DNA of 64,000 nt. Origin: Arcobacter cloacae. Its GTDB lineage: Bacteria; Campylobacterota; Campylobacteria; Campylobacterales; Arcobacteraceae. The stretch lies in the NCBI RefSeq assembly GCF_013201935.1, contig NZ_CP053833.1, forward strand, positions 1,550,001 to 1,614,000, written 5' to 3'. The notes beneath the pieces were generated by a model. It searched no databases and was not told where the DNA came from. It saw nothing but the letters and a program-made list of their open reading frames with translations. The position numbers and the translations under genes are program-made. This document shows, one piece after another, positions 17,316 to 25,321 of the stretch. How positions within the stretch are numbered: the stretch's first letter is position 1; every line of letters begins with the position of its first letter.

Positions 17316-19163
17316 TTAATAAATCGTATCCATATCAATTATGGCATTTGGTGAATTTATAGAGTGTAAAGCATTTAAAAGTGCTTTTATATTATTTGAA
17401 CGAAGAAGAATTTCATACCTATATTTATTTGCCATTTTAAAAATAGGACTCTGCCCAAAACCAATAACTTCTATTTGTTTATTATCTTTAAAAATCTTTG
17501 CATAATCTTCCATTTCATCTTTTACTTTTAAGCCATTTGAACTTGAAAAAATCACTTTTGCCATTTTTAAAAATGGTGGATAAAAATCCTGACGAAACTC
17601 TAATTCGCTTTTTAAAAACTCTTCATAATTTGATTCATTTAAGTAGTGACTAAAAAACTCTTGATTTTTTGTTTGAATTATCACTTCACCCTCACCACTT
17701 CTTCCACTTCTTCCTGAGATTTGAATCAATAAAGATAGAGCTTTTTCCCTAGATTTATAAGAATTCATATTTAAAACTGAATCTATTCCAAGAACAACAG
17801 CAAGTTTTACATTATGGTAATCATGCCCTTTTGAAAGCATTTGTGTTCCCACTAAAATATCAATTTTTCCATCATTAAACTCATTTAAAACTGTTTTTAA
17901 TTGATTATCTGTTTTTATTTCATCCCTATCAAATCTTTTTATTTTATTATTTGGAAAATGAAATTTTAACTCCTCCTCAATTTGTGCTGTTCCAACTCGT
18001 AAATTATGAATAATTCCACTATTACAAGAAGGACAAGAATCAGGTATTTTTTGAGTATATCCACAATAATGGCACTTTAATGCCAAATCATTCTTATGTA
18101 AACTCATAGAAACTGAACAAAATGGGCACTCAACAGATTTTCCACAAGTTGTACAAATCTGATATTTAAAATTTGCGCGTGTAGGTAAAAATACAATTAC
18201 TTGATTTTTATCTTTTATTGTTTTTTCTATTTTTTCTATAATTTTAGAAGACAAATTTGATTGACTATCATCAAAACTATAAACTTTCTTTGTTTTATGA
18301 AAAGTTTCATTTAGTCTAAAAAATGGTATTTTATGAAAAGAACTACTACTTACAGTTGCACTTCCTAAAACTAACTGTAAATCATATTTTTTAGCTATAT
18401 AAATTGCTAAATCTTTAGTATTTAGTCTTGGTTTTGAATCACTTTTATATGAATCATCATGCTCTTCATCTACAACAATAACTCCAAGATTAAAATATGG
18501 TAAAAATAGAGCTGATCTTGCACCTGCGATTAATCTTATACTTCCTTCTTGTAAACCTTTTAAAATCTCAATTTTTTTCTTTTTTGTGATTTTTGAGTGC
18601 CAAATAGCAACACTTTTACCAAAAACTTTTTCCAATCTTTTTTGCATTTGAGGAGTTAAAGAAATTTCAGGCATAAGTAAGACTGCTTGTCTATTTTGAT
18701 TTAGATGTTCTTCTATAATTTTTATATAAATTTCAGTCTTTCCAGCTCCTGTATTTGCAAAAAGTAAAGCCTGTTTTTTTTCATCTAAAAACTCTTTAGC
18801 CTTTTGTTGCAAAGAAGATAAAACAATTTTACTATCAAATTTCTCTTCGTTTGAAATTTTTTCTATATTTTTATCAAAAGGATTATAAATACTTAAAGCC
18901 TCACCAATTGAACAAACATAATATGTAGAGATAAAATTTGCTATTTGAAGCATTTTTTCATCATAAAATTCATTTGTTATTTCACTTATATTTGTACAAT
19001 CAAAAGTTGGTTTCTCAACCTCTTTTATAATAACAGCTTCATCTAAAACTTTTCTATTTCTTAGTTTTATAAATACTTTTAAACCAATATCTATTTTCTC
19101 TTCACTTTGAAAAGTAAGATTATTCAAAGGGGATTTTAATAAAGCAACTTCATAATAAAACAT
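17316..19163 (-). CDS. priA: Primosomal replication protein N' (PriA helicase)
   Basis: Helicase that reloads the replisome at stalled forks. It shows Walker A FANTGAGKT (near 136-144), the DEEH box VVDEEHD (near 233), the eight-cysteine double zinc site (CTTCGKSVECPFC and CHYCGYTQKIPDSCPSC, near 335-380) and motif VI QISGRSGR near 478. At 615 residues it is shorter than E. coli PriA (732) because the N-terminal 3'-DNA-binding domain is reduced, as usual in Campylobacterota. Its ATG shares a base with the stop of the pseudopilin gene upstream. Identification is secure from the zinc motif between the two helicase lobes. Confidence 0.93.
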   Translation of the reverse strand: MFYYEVALLKSPLNNLTFQSEEKIDIGLKVFIKLRNRKVLDEAVIIKEVEKPTFDCTNISEITNEFYDEKMLQIANFISTYYVCSIGEALSIYNPFDKNIEKISNEEKFDSKIVLSSLQQKAKEFLDEKKQALLFANTGAGKTEIYIKIIEEHLNQNRQAVLLMPEISLTPQMQKRLEKVFGKSVAIWHSKITKKKKIEILKGLQEGSIRLIAGARSALFLPYFNLGVIVVDEEHDDSYKSDSKPRLNTKDLAIYIAKKYDLQLVLGSATVSSSSFHKIPFFRLNETFHKTKKVYSFDDSQSNLSSKIIEKIEKTIKDKNQVIVFLPTRANFKYQICTTCGKSVECPFCSVSMSLHKNDLALKCHYCGYTQKIPDSCPSCNSGIIHNLRVGTAQIEEELKFHFPNNKIKRFDRDEIKTDNQLKTVLNEFNDGKIDILVGTQMLSKGHDYHNVKLAVVLGIDSVLNMNSYKSREKALSLLIQISGRSGRSGEGEVIIQTKNQEFFSHYLNESNYEEFLKSELEFRQDFYPPFLKMAKVIFSSSNGLKVKDEMEDYAKIFKDNKQIEVIGFGQSPIFKMANKYRYEILLRSNNIKALLNALHSINSPNAIIDMDTIY

Positions 19164-19591
19164 TATTCTATCTCTTTACATAATTTCTCTTCACTTTTAC
19201 ACAAAAAAACACTCTGTTCTAAAGTAAATAAAAAAGTATTAGTAGCTGTATAAAAAGAGTAACTATTCGATGAAGTTTTAGCCCAACTTCCTAATTTCTT
19301 TTCAGTTAAATCTGTAGAAACAATGTCAAAATCTATGACTTTAGTAAAAAGTTTTTCATTTTTTTTATTTATTGAAGCATCATCTAAATTATTTATTTTT
19401 TGATTATTCGATAATAAAACTTTTTCATTTTTTGATTTTGCAATTGCTTGACGAATTAAAGAAAGTTCTGATTTTAAAGTAGTTATATAAGTTTTGTCAT
19501 TTATTTGACTAAATTTAGGAATAGCAAAAGCCATTATTATAGAGATTAAAACTATTGCTATTATGATTTCTAATAAAGAAAAGCCTTTTAT
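19163..19591 (-). CDS. Type IV pilin-like pseudopilin with apparent AUA start
   Basis: A class III signal sequence reads (M)KGFSLLEIIIAIVLISII: cleavage would fall between Gly3 and Phe4, Glu is at mature position 5, and a hydrophobic stem follows. No ATG, GTG or TTG is available before this sequence, because an in-frame TAG lies nine codons upstream of the GCC-type leader; the only fitting codon is ATA at 19591, seven bases after AAGG. A start at the ATG of 19534 would remove the whole leader and make the protein unusable as a pilin. The mature part of about 135 residues has two Cys near the C-terminus (LCKSEEKLCKE). Such proteins assemble minor pili or secretion pseudopili. It starts 2 bases after the stop of the upstream gene. 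Confidence 0.72.
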   Translation of the reverse strand: MKGFSLLEIIIAIVLISIIMAFAIPKFSQINDKTYITTLKSELSLIRQAIAKSKNEKVLLSNNQKINNLDDASINKKNEKLFTKVIDFDIVSTDLTEKKLGSWAKTSSNSYSFYTATNTFLFTLEQSVFLCKSEEKLCKEIE

Positions 19592-19592
19592 T

Positions 19593-19802
19593 TTAAAACC
19601 TTGCTAATTTATTTGTAATATCTTCCACATCTTTTTTAAAAACATGATACTCTTGAGATAATCTTAAATATGCAACTAATAAATCTTTTGTATCATTGTT
19701 TTTGCTTATATCTAAATACTTTGTTAGTTCTTTAAATATATTATCATCAACATTTACTGTGTATGCCATATTATTTATATGGAATGTTACCTCTTTATTC
19801 AC
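19593..19802 (-). CDS. Small conserved-looking protein, weakly ZapA-like
   Basis: A 69-residue cytoplasmic protein. It begins with a short beta segment (VTFHINNMAYTVNV) followed by two helices (DDNIFKELTKYLDI, TKDLLVAYLRLSQEYHVFKKDVEDI). The order of beta hairpin, helix and amphipathic helix resembles the head of the FtsZ-bundling protein ZapA, but the protein is short and the match is weak, so I do not assign it. It overlaps the coiled-coil gene upstream by 8 bases and is followed after 2 bases by the pseudopilin, so the three are co-translated. The AAGG near its 3' end serves as the ribosome site of the pseudopilin. Confidence 0.6.
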   Translation of the reverse strand: MNKEVTFHINNMAYTVNVDDNIFKELTKYLDISKNNDTKDLLVAYLRLSQEYHVFKKDVEDITNKLARF

Positions 19803-19995
19803 TTCTTTGTGCCTTTATTAATGTCAATGTACTATCAATTCTTAAAAACATATCCTGATTATTTCTAACCAATTCATCATTGTCATTTTTCAATTTTTCA
19901 ATCTCCTGCATTAAAGCAAGATTTTCTAATCTTAATTTTTCATAATCATGAATTAATTTATCAACTTTATTGTTTAATGTTTCTATTATTTCCAT
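19795..19995 (-). CDS. Small coiled-coil protein, ZapB-like in form
   Basis: A 66-residue protein that is one continuous coiled coil: heptad-spaced Leu, Ile and Met from residue 3 to 60 (ETLNNKVDKLIHDYEKLR, ENLALMQEIEKLKNDN) with many Asn and Glu. The E. coli division factor ZapB has this size and form, but low-complexity coiled coils give poor evidence of ancestry, so the likeness stays descriptive. It overlaps the following 69-residue gene by 8 bases. Confidence 0.6.
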   Translation of the reverse strand: MEIIETLNNKVDKLIHDYEKLRLENLALMQEIEKLKNDNDELVRNNQDMFLRIDSTLTLIKAQRSE

Positions 19996-20042
19996 GAAGA
20001 GATTTTATCTAAAATTTCCTACTATTAGAGTTTAAAATTTAG

Positions 20043-20459
20043 TTAATGAAGTTTTTTTTTCTCATTTATAAAAATTTTTGCTACTTCATACAGCATTGCA
20101 ACTGATTTTCCCCACTGAGAATAATCATTTACGTCATCAACATCGATTCCAAAACTCTCTGAAATTTTTTCAATTAATATTTGTTCGTTTATATTAAAAC
20201 TATGATCTATATGAATTAAAATCATTAACTCTAAAATTACAATTCTCTTACTTGCTTCTGATTTAAAATCTTTTAAAATATCTTCTAAACTAAATTTATC
20301 CATATCGAATGAATCCAAGTTTTCAATTCCCATTTCTGTGCAATATTCAGATATTATTTCTTCTTCTCTTTCACCATATTTATTATCTATTCTTGCTAAA
20401 TAATGTGCTAATTGTAAAAAAGAGAACTTTTCTTTTGATTGTAATTTCATTAATAACAT
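20043..20459 (-). CDS. TerB-like acidic helical protein
   Basis: A 138-residue all-helical acidic protein with the order of a TerB/DjlA N-terminal domain: LQLAHYLARIDNKYGEREEEIISEYC, then an acidic middle, then LELMILIHIDHSFNINEQILIEKISESFG. Both IDNKYGERE and IDHSFNINEQ resemble the two metal-binding D-x-x-x-x-x-x-E loops of TerB. Cytoplasmic, with no signal peptide. AGGA stands 8 bases before the ATG at 20459. TerB domains are linked to tellurite and stress responses, but the sequence gives no specific role. It is 47 bases upstream of the coiled-coil gene. Confidence 0.7.
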   Translation of the reverse strand: MLLMKLQSKEKFSFLQLAHYLARIDNKYGEREEEIISEYCTEMGIENLDSFDMDKFSLEDILKDFKSEASKRIVILELMILIHIDHSFNINEQILIEKISESFGIDVDDVNDYSQWGKSVAMLYEVAKIFINEKKKLH

Positions 20460-20524
20460 TTTAATTTTCCTGATTTTGTATTTCGAATTATAATTAATTT
20501 AAGTTAATAAGAGATAAATGGATT

Positions 20525-20866
20525 TTAATCCATCTCTAATGACATAAGATACATATCCTCTCCATCAATTACTTTAATATTTACACTTTGACATTTTGGA
20601 CAAGAAAACTCATGTTTTTCTAAAGTTGATTTGGTGTTACAATCAAAACATTCAATAACTATTTTTTGATGATTTATTATAAACTGTGCATCATGACAGA
20701 CTGTTTTTTCTTTAAATGTATCAAAGGCTGTTTGAAGTAAATCAGGCTCAACTCCACTTAAAACTCCAATTTTTACAACTACTTTCGTAACTTTTTTTGC
20801 ATCATTTGCCCTTGCGTGTTCTTCGCAACTCTCTAATAGTGATTGAACTATACTATATTCGTGCAT
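20525..20866 (-). CDS. hypA: Hydrogenase nickel-insertion protein HypA
   Basis: Delivers nickel with HypB to the hydrogenase large subunit. The correct start is the ATG at 20866, which gives the invariant MHEYSIVQSLL with His2 as nickel ligand; AAGGA lies 9 bases upstream, inside hypE. The longer open frame to 20893 would bury His2. Zinc ligands are CFDC and CPKC at about residues 73-76 and 90-93. Length is 113 residues, normal for HypA. It begins one base after the hypE stop, at the end of the hyp cluster. Confidence 0.93.
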   Translation of the reverse strand: MHEYSIVQSLLESCEEHARANDAKKVTKVVVKIGVLSGVEPDLLQTAFDTFKEKTVCHDAQFIINHQKIVIECFDCNTKSTLEKHEFSCPKCQSVNIKVIDGEDMYLMSLEMD

Positions 20867-20867
20867 C

Positions 20868-21866
20868 TTAGCAAATCCTTGGAAGAAGTTCACCAGTTGG
20901 TGTATCTAAAAATCTTTTTGTTCCCCAAGAACTATTTAAAATAACTTTTTGTGGATATTGAGAAGTAACTTTTCCAATAATACAAGCATTTGAAGCTTCT
21001 TCAAATTTATGTAAAACCTCTATTGCACGAGCTGCGTCATTTTTAGGAATTGCAAGGACAAATGTTCCCTCATTTGCTAAATTTGTAGCTTCAAATCCTA
21101 ACATTTCACAAATTCCTTTAACCTCATCACTTACTGGAATATTTTCTTCTTCCACTTCTATACAAATATTTGATTGTTTTGCCCACTCATTTAAAACAGC
21201 ACTTACTCCACCTCTTGTGGCATCTCTTAAAGCTGTTATTTTAACACCACTATCAATAAGTGCTTTTACTTGAGGATATAAAGAGTTACAATCACTTTTT
21301 AAATTTGAGTGCATATCCATACCTTCACGTGCAGTAAATATTGTAGCTCCATGAGCTCCAATGTCACGACTTACAAGTATTAAGTCATCTTCTGTGATAC
21401 TATTTGAACTAATTCCACTATAAAGTATCTCTCCAATACCAGTAGTATTTATAAAGATTTTATCAACTGCACCTTTTGGCACTACTTTTGTATCACCACT
21501 TACAATAATCGCTTCATTTTTCGCTAACTCTTCTTTCATAGAGTTTACTATAAGTTCAAGTTGTTCTACTTCAAAGCCCTCTTCTATGATAACTGAACAA
21601 GTAAGATATTTTGGTTTTGCTCCCATCATAGCTAAGTCATTGCAAGTTCCACAAATGGCAAGTTTTCCAATATTTGCTCCATTAAAAAAAAGTGGTGAAA
21701 CTGTAAATGAATCCGTACTAAAAGCTAATGTTCCATTTTGAATAACTGCTGCATCTTCACTTTTTTCTAATATCTCATTTTTAAAGGCATTATAAAATAC
21801 TTTAGTTATAAGTTCATTGTTTTCAGCGCCACCATTTCCATGTGCTAGTGTTATTGTTTTAGTCAT
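20868..21866 (-). CDS. hypE: Hydrogenase maturation protein HypE
   Basis: ATP-dependent dehydratase that turns the thiocarboxamide on its own C-terminal Cys into thiocyanate, the CN source for the NiFe centre. The protein ends PTGELLPRIC, with the acceptor Cys as last residue, exactly as the mechanism requires. PurM/AIR synthetase-type motifs are present: AHGNGGAE near the N-terminus, FSTDSFTVSPLFF near 50, VSGDTKVVPKG near 123 and RDATRGGV near 215. Length 332. It follows the MazG-like gene by one base and precedes hypA by one base. Confidence 0.94.
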   Translation of the reverse strand: MTKTITLAHGNGGAENNELITKVFYNAFKNEILEKSEDAAVIQNGTLAFSTDSFTVSPLFFNGANIGKLAICGTCNDLAMMGAKPKYLTCSVIIEEGFEVEQLELIVNSMKEELAKNEAIIVSGDTKVVPKGAVDKIFINTTGIGEILYSGISSNSITEDDLILVSRDIGAHGATIFTAREGMDMHSNLKSDCNSLYPQVKALIDSGVKITALRDATRGGVSAVLNEWAKQSNICIEVEEENIPVSDEVKGICEMLGFEATNLANEGTFVLAIPKNDAARAIEVLHKFEEASNACIIGKVTSQYPQKVILNSSWGTKRFLDTPTGELLPRIC

Positions 21867-22223
21867 TTATTTATCTTCCCTACTTTTACTATACTTTTTA
21901 CTTCCACCTTGAGATGTTTCAACTGGATATTTAGCTTCATTTTTTGTCATCTTGTTTAAAATAGCTTCTTCAAGATTTATATCAAGTTTCATACAAATTC
22001 TAAGAAGATAAATAGCTATATCAGCAACCTCTTCTTTTGTATGCGCTAACACATCATCAGGTAAGTTCATTGACTCTTCAAAATTTAGCCATTGGAAAAT
22101 CTCATTTAGTTCACCTACTTCTCCATTTAATGCCATAACTAGATTTTTAGGATTATGAAAACTCTCCCAGTTTCTATCATCTGAGAATTTTTGTATTCTT
22201 TGTTTTATTTGTTCTATGTTCAT
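21867..22223 (-). CDS. MazG-like nucleotide pyrophosphohydrolase
   Basis: A 118-residue protein of the all-alpha NTP pyrophosphatase superfamily, nearest the RS21-C6/iMazG type that hydrolyses dCTP or modified dNTPs. The metal-binding motif E-x-x-E is ALNGEVGELNEIFQW (near 30-44), and the second half is KEEVADIAIYLLRI (near 63-76, E-x-x-D). The C-terminal tail is polar. It is separated from hypE by no spacer, so it is co-transcribed with hydrogenase maturation genes without an obvious functional link; probably a household enzyme placed there by chance or with the adjacent toxin-antitoxin pair. Confidence 0.85.
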   Translation of the reverse strand: MNIEQIKQRIQKFSDDRNWESFHNPKNLVMALNGEVGELNEIFQWLNFEESMNLPDDVLAHTKEEVADIAIYLLRICMKLDINLEEAILNKMTKNEAKYPVETSQGGSKKYSKSREDK

Positions 22224-22254
22224 TGCTTATATTGTCCTATTATTAGATGATATT

Positions 22255-22283
22255 AAAAAAGTTAGACACTGTCTAGCTTTTTT
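22255..22283 (-). terminator. Hairpin terminator after the MazF-type toxin gene
   Basis: Arms TAGACA and TGTCTA, extended after one mismatch by A6G and CT6, form a hairpin which on the minus strand ends in a run of T. It stands just past the toxin stop, so the toxin-antitoxin pair is a closed unit and the MazG-hypE-hypA genes need their own promoter or read-through. Confidence 0.7.
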
Positions 22284-22287
22284 AATT

Positions 22288-22635
22288 TTACAACTCTAAA
22301 TGCTTCATAAGTTTTATTCTAACTTCTTCTAATTCTTCATCATTTAAAGTTGTTAATTTTTTATCCAAATCAATTCTACTTAAATCCAAAGTACAAAGTT
22401 CATTTATACATATTTCACTATCTTGTATTAGATTTTCCCTTGATTGGATTTTTACTCGCAAGTTTCCACCACACAAATTTGTTGTTATTGGAACAACTGT
22501 TACACCTTTGAACTCTACTTTGTCTATATTTCTATTTGCTATATTGTTTTGAATTATAAGAGCTGGTCTGATTTTTCCAAATTCACTATTGTATTTTTTT
22601 CCAAAATTTATAAGATAGATTTCTCCTCTTTTCAT
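22288..22635 (-). CDS. MazF/PemK-type endoribonuclease toxin
   Basis: A 115-residue protein with the PemK-like fold: MKRGEIYLINFG at the start, the active-site strand GKIRPALIIQNN (Arg near 24), VVPITTN near 48-54 and SEICINELCTLDLSRI near 73-88. Family members cut single-stranded RNA at short sequences and stop translation. The ATG overlaps the stop of the antitoxin gene upstream by 4 bases, the usual arrangement for co-regulated pairs. The pair interrupts the hyp cluster between hypD and hypE. Target sequence cannot be told from the gene. Confidence 0.85.
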   Translation of the reverse strand: MKRGEIYLINFGKKYNSEFGKIRPALIIQNNIANRNIDKVEFKGVTVVPITTNLCGGNLRVKIQSRENLIQDSEICINELCTLDLSRIDLDKKLTTLNDEELEEVRIKLMKHLEL

Positions 22636-22880
22636 TTTGAATCCTCTACAACCTCTTCTATTTGTAAAAACTCTTTATAAGATTTGCTACTTAAAGCATT
22701 TTGATTTTGCAAAATATATAACTCATCTTCTATTTTTTCTTTTAGTTTTTCATACAAAGCATAAGGGATAACTACACTTTTTGTAATATGTTTTTTGGCA
22801 TCTTCCACAAAAGTAATATCTTGCGGTTGGGTTATGTATGCTGGTTTTTTGATAAAATCACTAGAATTTATAACTATCAT
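22632..22880 (-). CDS. Antitoxin paired with the MazF-type toxin
   Basis: An 82-residue protein directly upstream of and overlapping the toxin gene. It starts MIVINSSDFIKKPAYI, like the Phd/MazE-type N-terminal DNA-binding strands, followed by ITKSVVIPYALYEKLKEKIED and an acidic tail (FLQIEEVVEDSK) suited to wrapping a basic toxin. No strong family hallmark is visible, so the call rests on size, acidic tail and the 4-base overlap with mazF. Confidence 0.75.
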   Translation of the reverse strand: MIVINSSDFIKKPAYITQPQDITFVEDAKKHITKSVVIPYALYEKLKEKIEDELYILQNQNALSSKSYKEFLQIEEVVEDSK

Positions 22881-22949
22881 CTTTATACCTTTTATATATA
22901 ATATTTTATTCTACTATTATTATATACTATTTTTATTTACAAAACTTAA

Positions 22950-24074
22950 TTACAACAAATTCCCATACTTATAATAAGCACTACAAGCACCCTCGCTACT
23001 TACCATACAAGAACCAATAGGGTTTGTTGGAGTACATACATTTCCAAAGATTTTACAGTCAGTTGGTTTTGCAACTCCTTTTAGAATCTCAGGACATTTA
23101 CAAGCTTTATTCTCTTTTACTTCTTGTGTTGGAAGTATCTCTTTATATACTATTTTTGCATTATAGTTATCATATTCATTTTTTAGTTCATAACCACTAT
23201 CTTGTACTTCACCAATTCCCCTGAATTTAAAAGGAACTTTTTTGAAGTATTTGTTTATTAACTCTTGAGCTTTTAGATTTCCCTCATAAGAAACAAGTCG
23301 TTTATACTCTACTTCTAAATCAGCTCTTTTTTCTTTGAACTGTTTTACTATCATAGAGATACTTTGCATCACATCTACTGGTTCAAATCCACTTACAACA
23401 ACTGGTTTATTATAATCTCTTGGGAATTCTTCATATATTTTACTTCCACTTATAACACTTACATGTGATGGTCCTAAAAAGGCATTGATTTTACAGTTTT
23501 CATCTTGAACTAAAACTTGCATTACTTCTGGAACTGTTATATGGTTTATATGAAATAAAATATTTTTTATATCTTGTTTTATCACTTGTTCTAATAAAGC
23601 ACAAGTCATGGGAGTTGTTGTTTCAAAACCAATTGCAAAAAATACTACTATTTTATCTTTGTTCTCATCTGCTATTTTTAAACAATCCATTGGAGAATAA
23701 ACAAATCTCACATCTGCACCTTGGCTTCTTGCATTTTGTAAGCTTCCACGACTACCTGGAACTTTTATCATATCTCCCAATGTTACAAGTATTACATCTT
23801 TTTGTAAACATAACTCATAAGCACTATCTATTCTCTCTTTTGGCATAACACAAACAGGACAGCCAGGACCATGAATAAAATTTATTTTTTTATTTATTAG
23901 TTGTGGGATTCCATACTTCATAATAGTGTGGGTATGTCCTCCACAGACTTCCATAATATTTATAATCCCATCATAATCTTTTAGGTCTTCATCAATGATT
24001 TGTTTAAATGCTTTTATAGTTTTAGCATCTCTGAAACCATCGTATAAATCTTTTAGTTGTAATTCTTTTTCCAT
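22950..24074 (-). CDS. hypD: Hydrogenase maturation protein HypD
   Basis: Iron-sulphur scaffold that, with HypC, assembles Fe(CN)2CO. Hallmarks: MEVCGGHTHT (near 41-50), HGPGCPVCV (near 68-76), GFETTTP (near 148) and the C-terminal 4Fe-4S ligands in CPEILKG, CKIFG, GSCMVSSEGAC. The frame is open to a TTG at 24110, but this would overlap hypC by 32 bases; the ATG at 24074, 4 bases after the hypC stop, gives MEKELQLKDLYDGFRD, the usual N-terminus. 374 residues. A 69-base gap with no terminator I can see separates it from the toxin-antitoxin pair. Confidence 0.93.
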   Translation of the reverse strand: MEKELQLKDLYDGFRDAKTIKAFKQIIDEDLKDYDGIINIMEVCGGHTHTIMKYGIPQLINKKINFIHGPGCPVCVMPKERIDSAYELCLQKDVILVTLGDMIKVPGSRGSLQNARSQGADVRFVYSPMDCLKIADENKDKIVVFFAIGFETTTPMTCALLEQVIKQDIKNILFHINHITVPEVMQVLVQDENCKINAFLGPSHVSVISGSKIYEEFPRDYNKPVVVSGFEPVDVMQSISMIVKQFKEKRADLEVEYKRLVSYEGNLKAQELINKYFKKVPFKFRGIGEVQDSGYELKNEYDNYNAKIVYKEILPTQEVKENKACKCPEILKGVAKPTDCKIFGNVCTPTNPIGSCMVSSEGACSAYYKYGNLL

Positions 24075-24078
24075 GATA

Positions 24079-24360
24079 TTATCTATTTGGGCAATTTTGG
24101 GCTTCTTCAATAGCTGCTAAACGATCATTTTCTTCCATCTTTTCTATAATCTCCGCATAGACTTTTAAAGACTCCAAAGCATCCTCTTCGTCAATCTTAT
24201 TCATAGCAAATCCAATATGAATTAATACATAATCTCCAACAACCACATCTTGGTCTATTAAATCTAAACTAGCACTTCTTTCTACTCCCATAGTATCAAC
24301 TACACAAGTATTCATTTCTGGGTCTATACTTTTTATTTTTGAAGGAATTGAAAGACACAT
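24079..24360 (-). CDS. hypC: Hydrogenase maturation chaperone HypC
   Basis: Small chaperone that carries the Fe(CN)2CO unit from HypD to the large subunit. It starts MCLSIPSKI, where Cys2 is the functional thiol exposed after Met removal, and continues with the OB-fold block VVGDYVLIHIGFAMNKID near 40-57. 93 residues, normal. Its start overlaps the hypB stop by one base, and hypD follows by 4 bases. Confidence 0.94.
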   Translation of the reverse strand: MCLSIPSKIKSIDPEMNTCVVDTMGVERSASLDLIDQDVVVGDYVLIHIGFAMNKIDEEDALESLKVYAEIIEKMEENDRLAAIEEAQNCPNR

Positions 24361-25187
24361 TATCTCATTCTCCTTTTAAAATTAATCCAATCAATTACAT
24401 TTTGAAGTGATTGTTTATCTTTGATATTTACTTCTAAAATATCTACATTTGGTTTTAGTTTTCTAGCTTCTGCTTTCTCTTTTTCAATATCATAATCAAA
24501 ATATGGAAGTAAATCTGTTTTTGTAATAAGAATTAAATCAGCACATCTAAACATAACTGGATATTTAGCTATTTTATCTTCTCCTTCTGGAACTGAAACA
24601 AGAACAATATTAAGATGAGTTCCCACATCATAAGAAGCTGGACAAACAAGGTTTCCTACATTTTCTACAAAACAAACATCAATATCAGCAAGTTTAATAT
24701 CATGTAATCCTTTATGAACCATAAATGCATCTAAGTGACAAGCACTTCCTGTTTGTATCTGAACTGCATTTATTCCTTTTGCTTTTAATCTATCTGCATC
24801 CCTTGAAGTTTCTAAATCACCCTCAACAACTGCAAATTTAAAATCAACCATATCAGCTAAGTTTTCTAAAAGTGTAGTTTTTCCACTTCCAGGACTTGAC
24901 ATTAAGTTTATTCCTAAAACTTTATGTTGGTCAAAATGAGCTCTATTGTGAGAAGCTTCATGGTCATTTTTATCAAGTATTTTTTTGATTATTGAAACTG
25001 TTTTTGCATCATTTAATTGTGGGTTATGATGAAGAGTTTCGTGAGCTGCTTGGTGAGTTGCACTCCAAGTTGTAGTATCATGAGGATGAGCATGGTCATG
25101 AACAATTCCATGTTCATGCTCATCGTGGTGATGATGGTGATGATTATTCTCTTGTCCTGCTATTACACAACCGCAATCTTTACACAT
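24360..25187 (-). CDS. hypB: Hydrogenase nickel-handling GTPase HypB
   Basis: GTPase that stores nickel and drives its insertion with HypA. The N-terminus has MCKDCGC (high-affinity CxxCGC site) and a His-rich stretch at residues 16-37 with six consecutive His and several DHEH/HDHAHPH units, a nickel store. The G1 loop is SSPGSGKTTLL (near 97-107), Walker B and switch residues are EGDLETSRD (near 120), and the metal-site motif VENVGNLVCP near 175-184. 275 residues. It is the first gene of the hyp operon; AAGGA lies 7-11 bases before the ATG, and a TGAAT-N4-ATTCA palindrome just upstream suggests repression by a regulator. Confidence 0.95.
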   Translation of the reverse strand: MCKDCGCVIAGQENNHHHHHHDEHEHGIVHDHAHPHDTTTWSATHQAAHETLHHNPQLNDAKTVSIIKKILDKNDHEASHNRAHFDQHKVLGINLMSSPGSGKTTLLENLADMVDFKFAVVEGDLETSRDADRLKAKGINAVQIQTGSACHLDAFMVHKGLHDIKLADIDVCFVENVGNLVCPASYDVGTHLNIVLVSVPEGEDKIAKYPVMFRCADLILITKTDLLPYFDYDIEKEKAEARKLKPNVDILEVNIKDKQSLQNVIDWINFKRRMR

Positions 25188-25204
25188 ATTAAAATCCTTT
25201 TTAG

Positions 25205-25218
25205 TGAATATTTATTCA
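25205..25218. promoter_or_regulatory. Palindrome TGAAT-ATTT-ATTCA before hypB
   Basis: A 5+4+5 inverted repeat 18 bases upstream of the hypB start and just beyond its Shine-Dalgarno. A candidate -10 (TAATAAAAT on the minus strand, 25219-25227) abuts it, so a bound protein would cover the transcription start. The same pattern recurs at 55251-55264 and 55406-55419 upstream of hydA. Confidence 0.55.
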
Positions 25219-25321
25219 TTTTATTAGATTTTATCTTTTTTGATTTTAAATAAATATAATCTTTTAAATTTCTTAGGCACTTTTGGAACTTAATAATTTC
25301 TAGTAGAATTTTATTAACAAC

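Noticed and set aside
20511-20537. Palindrome ATGGATTTTAATCCAT at the hypA stop as a terminator
   Set aside because: A two-base loop is too tight for the full stem and no T run follows on the minus strand.
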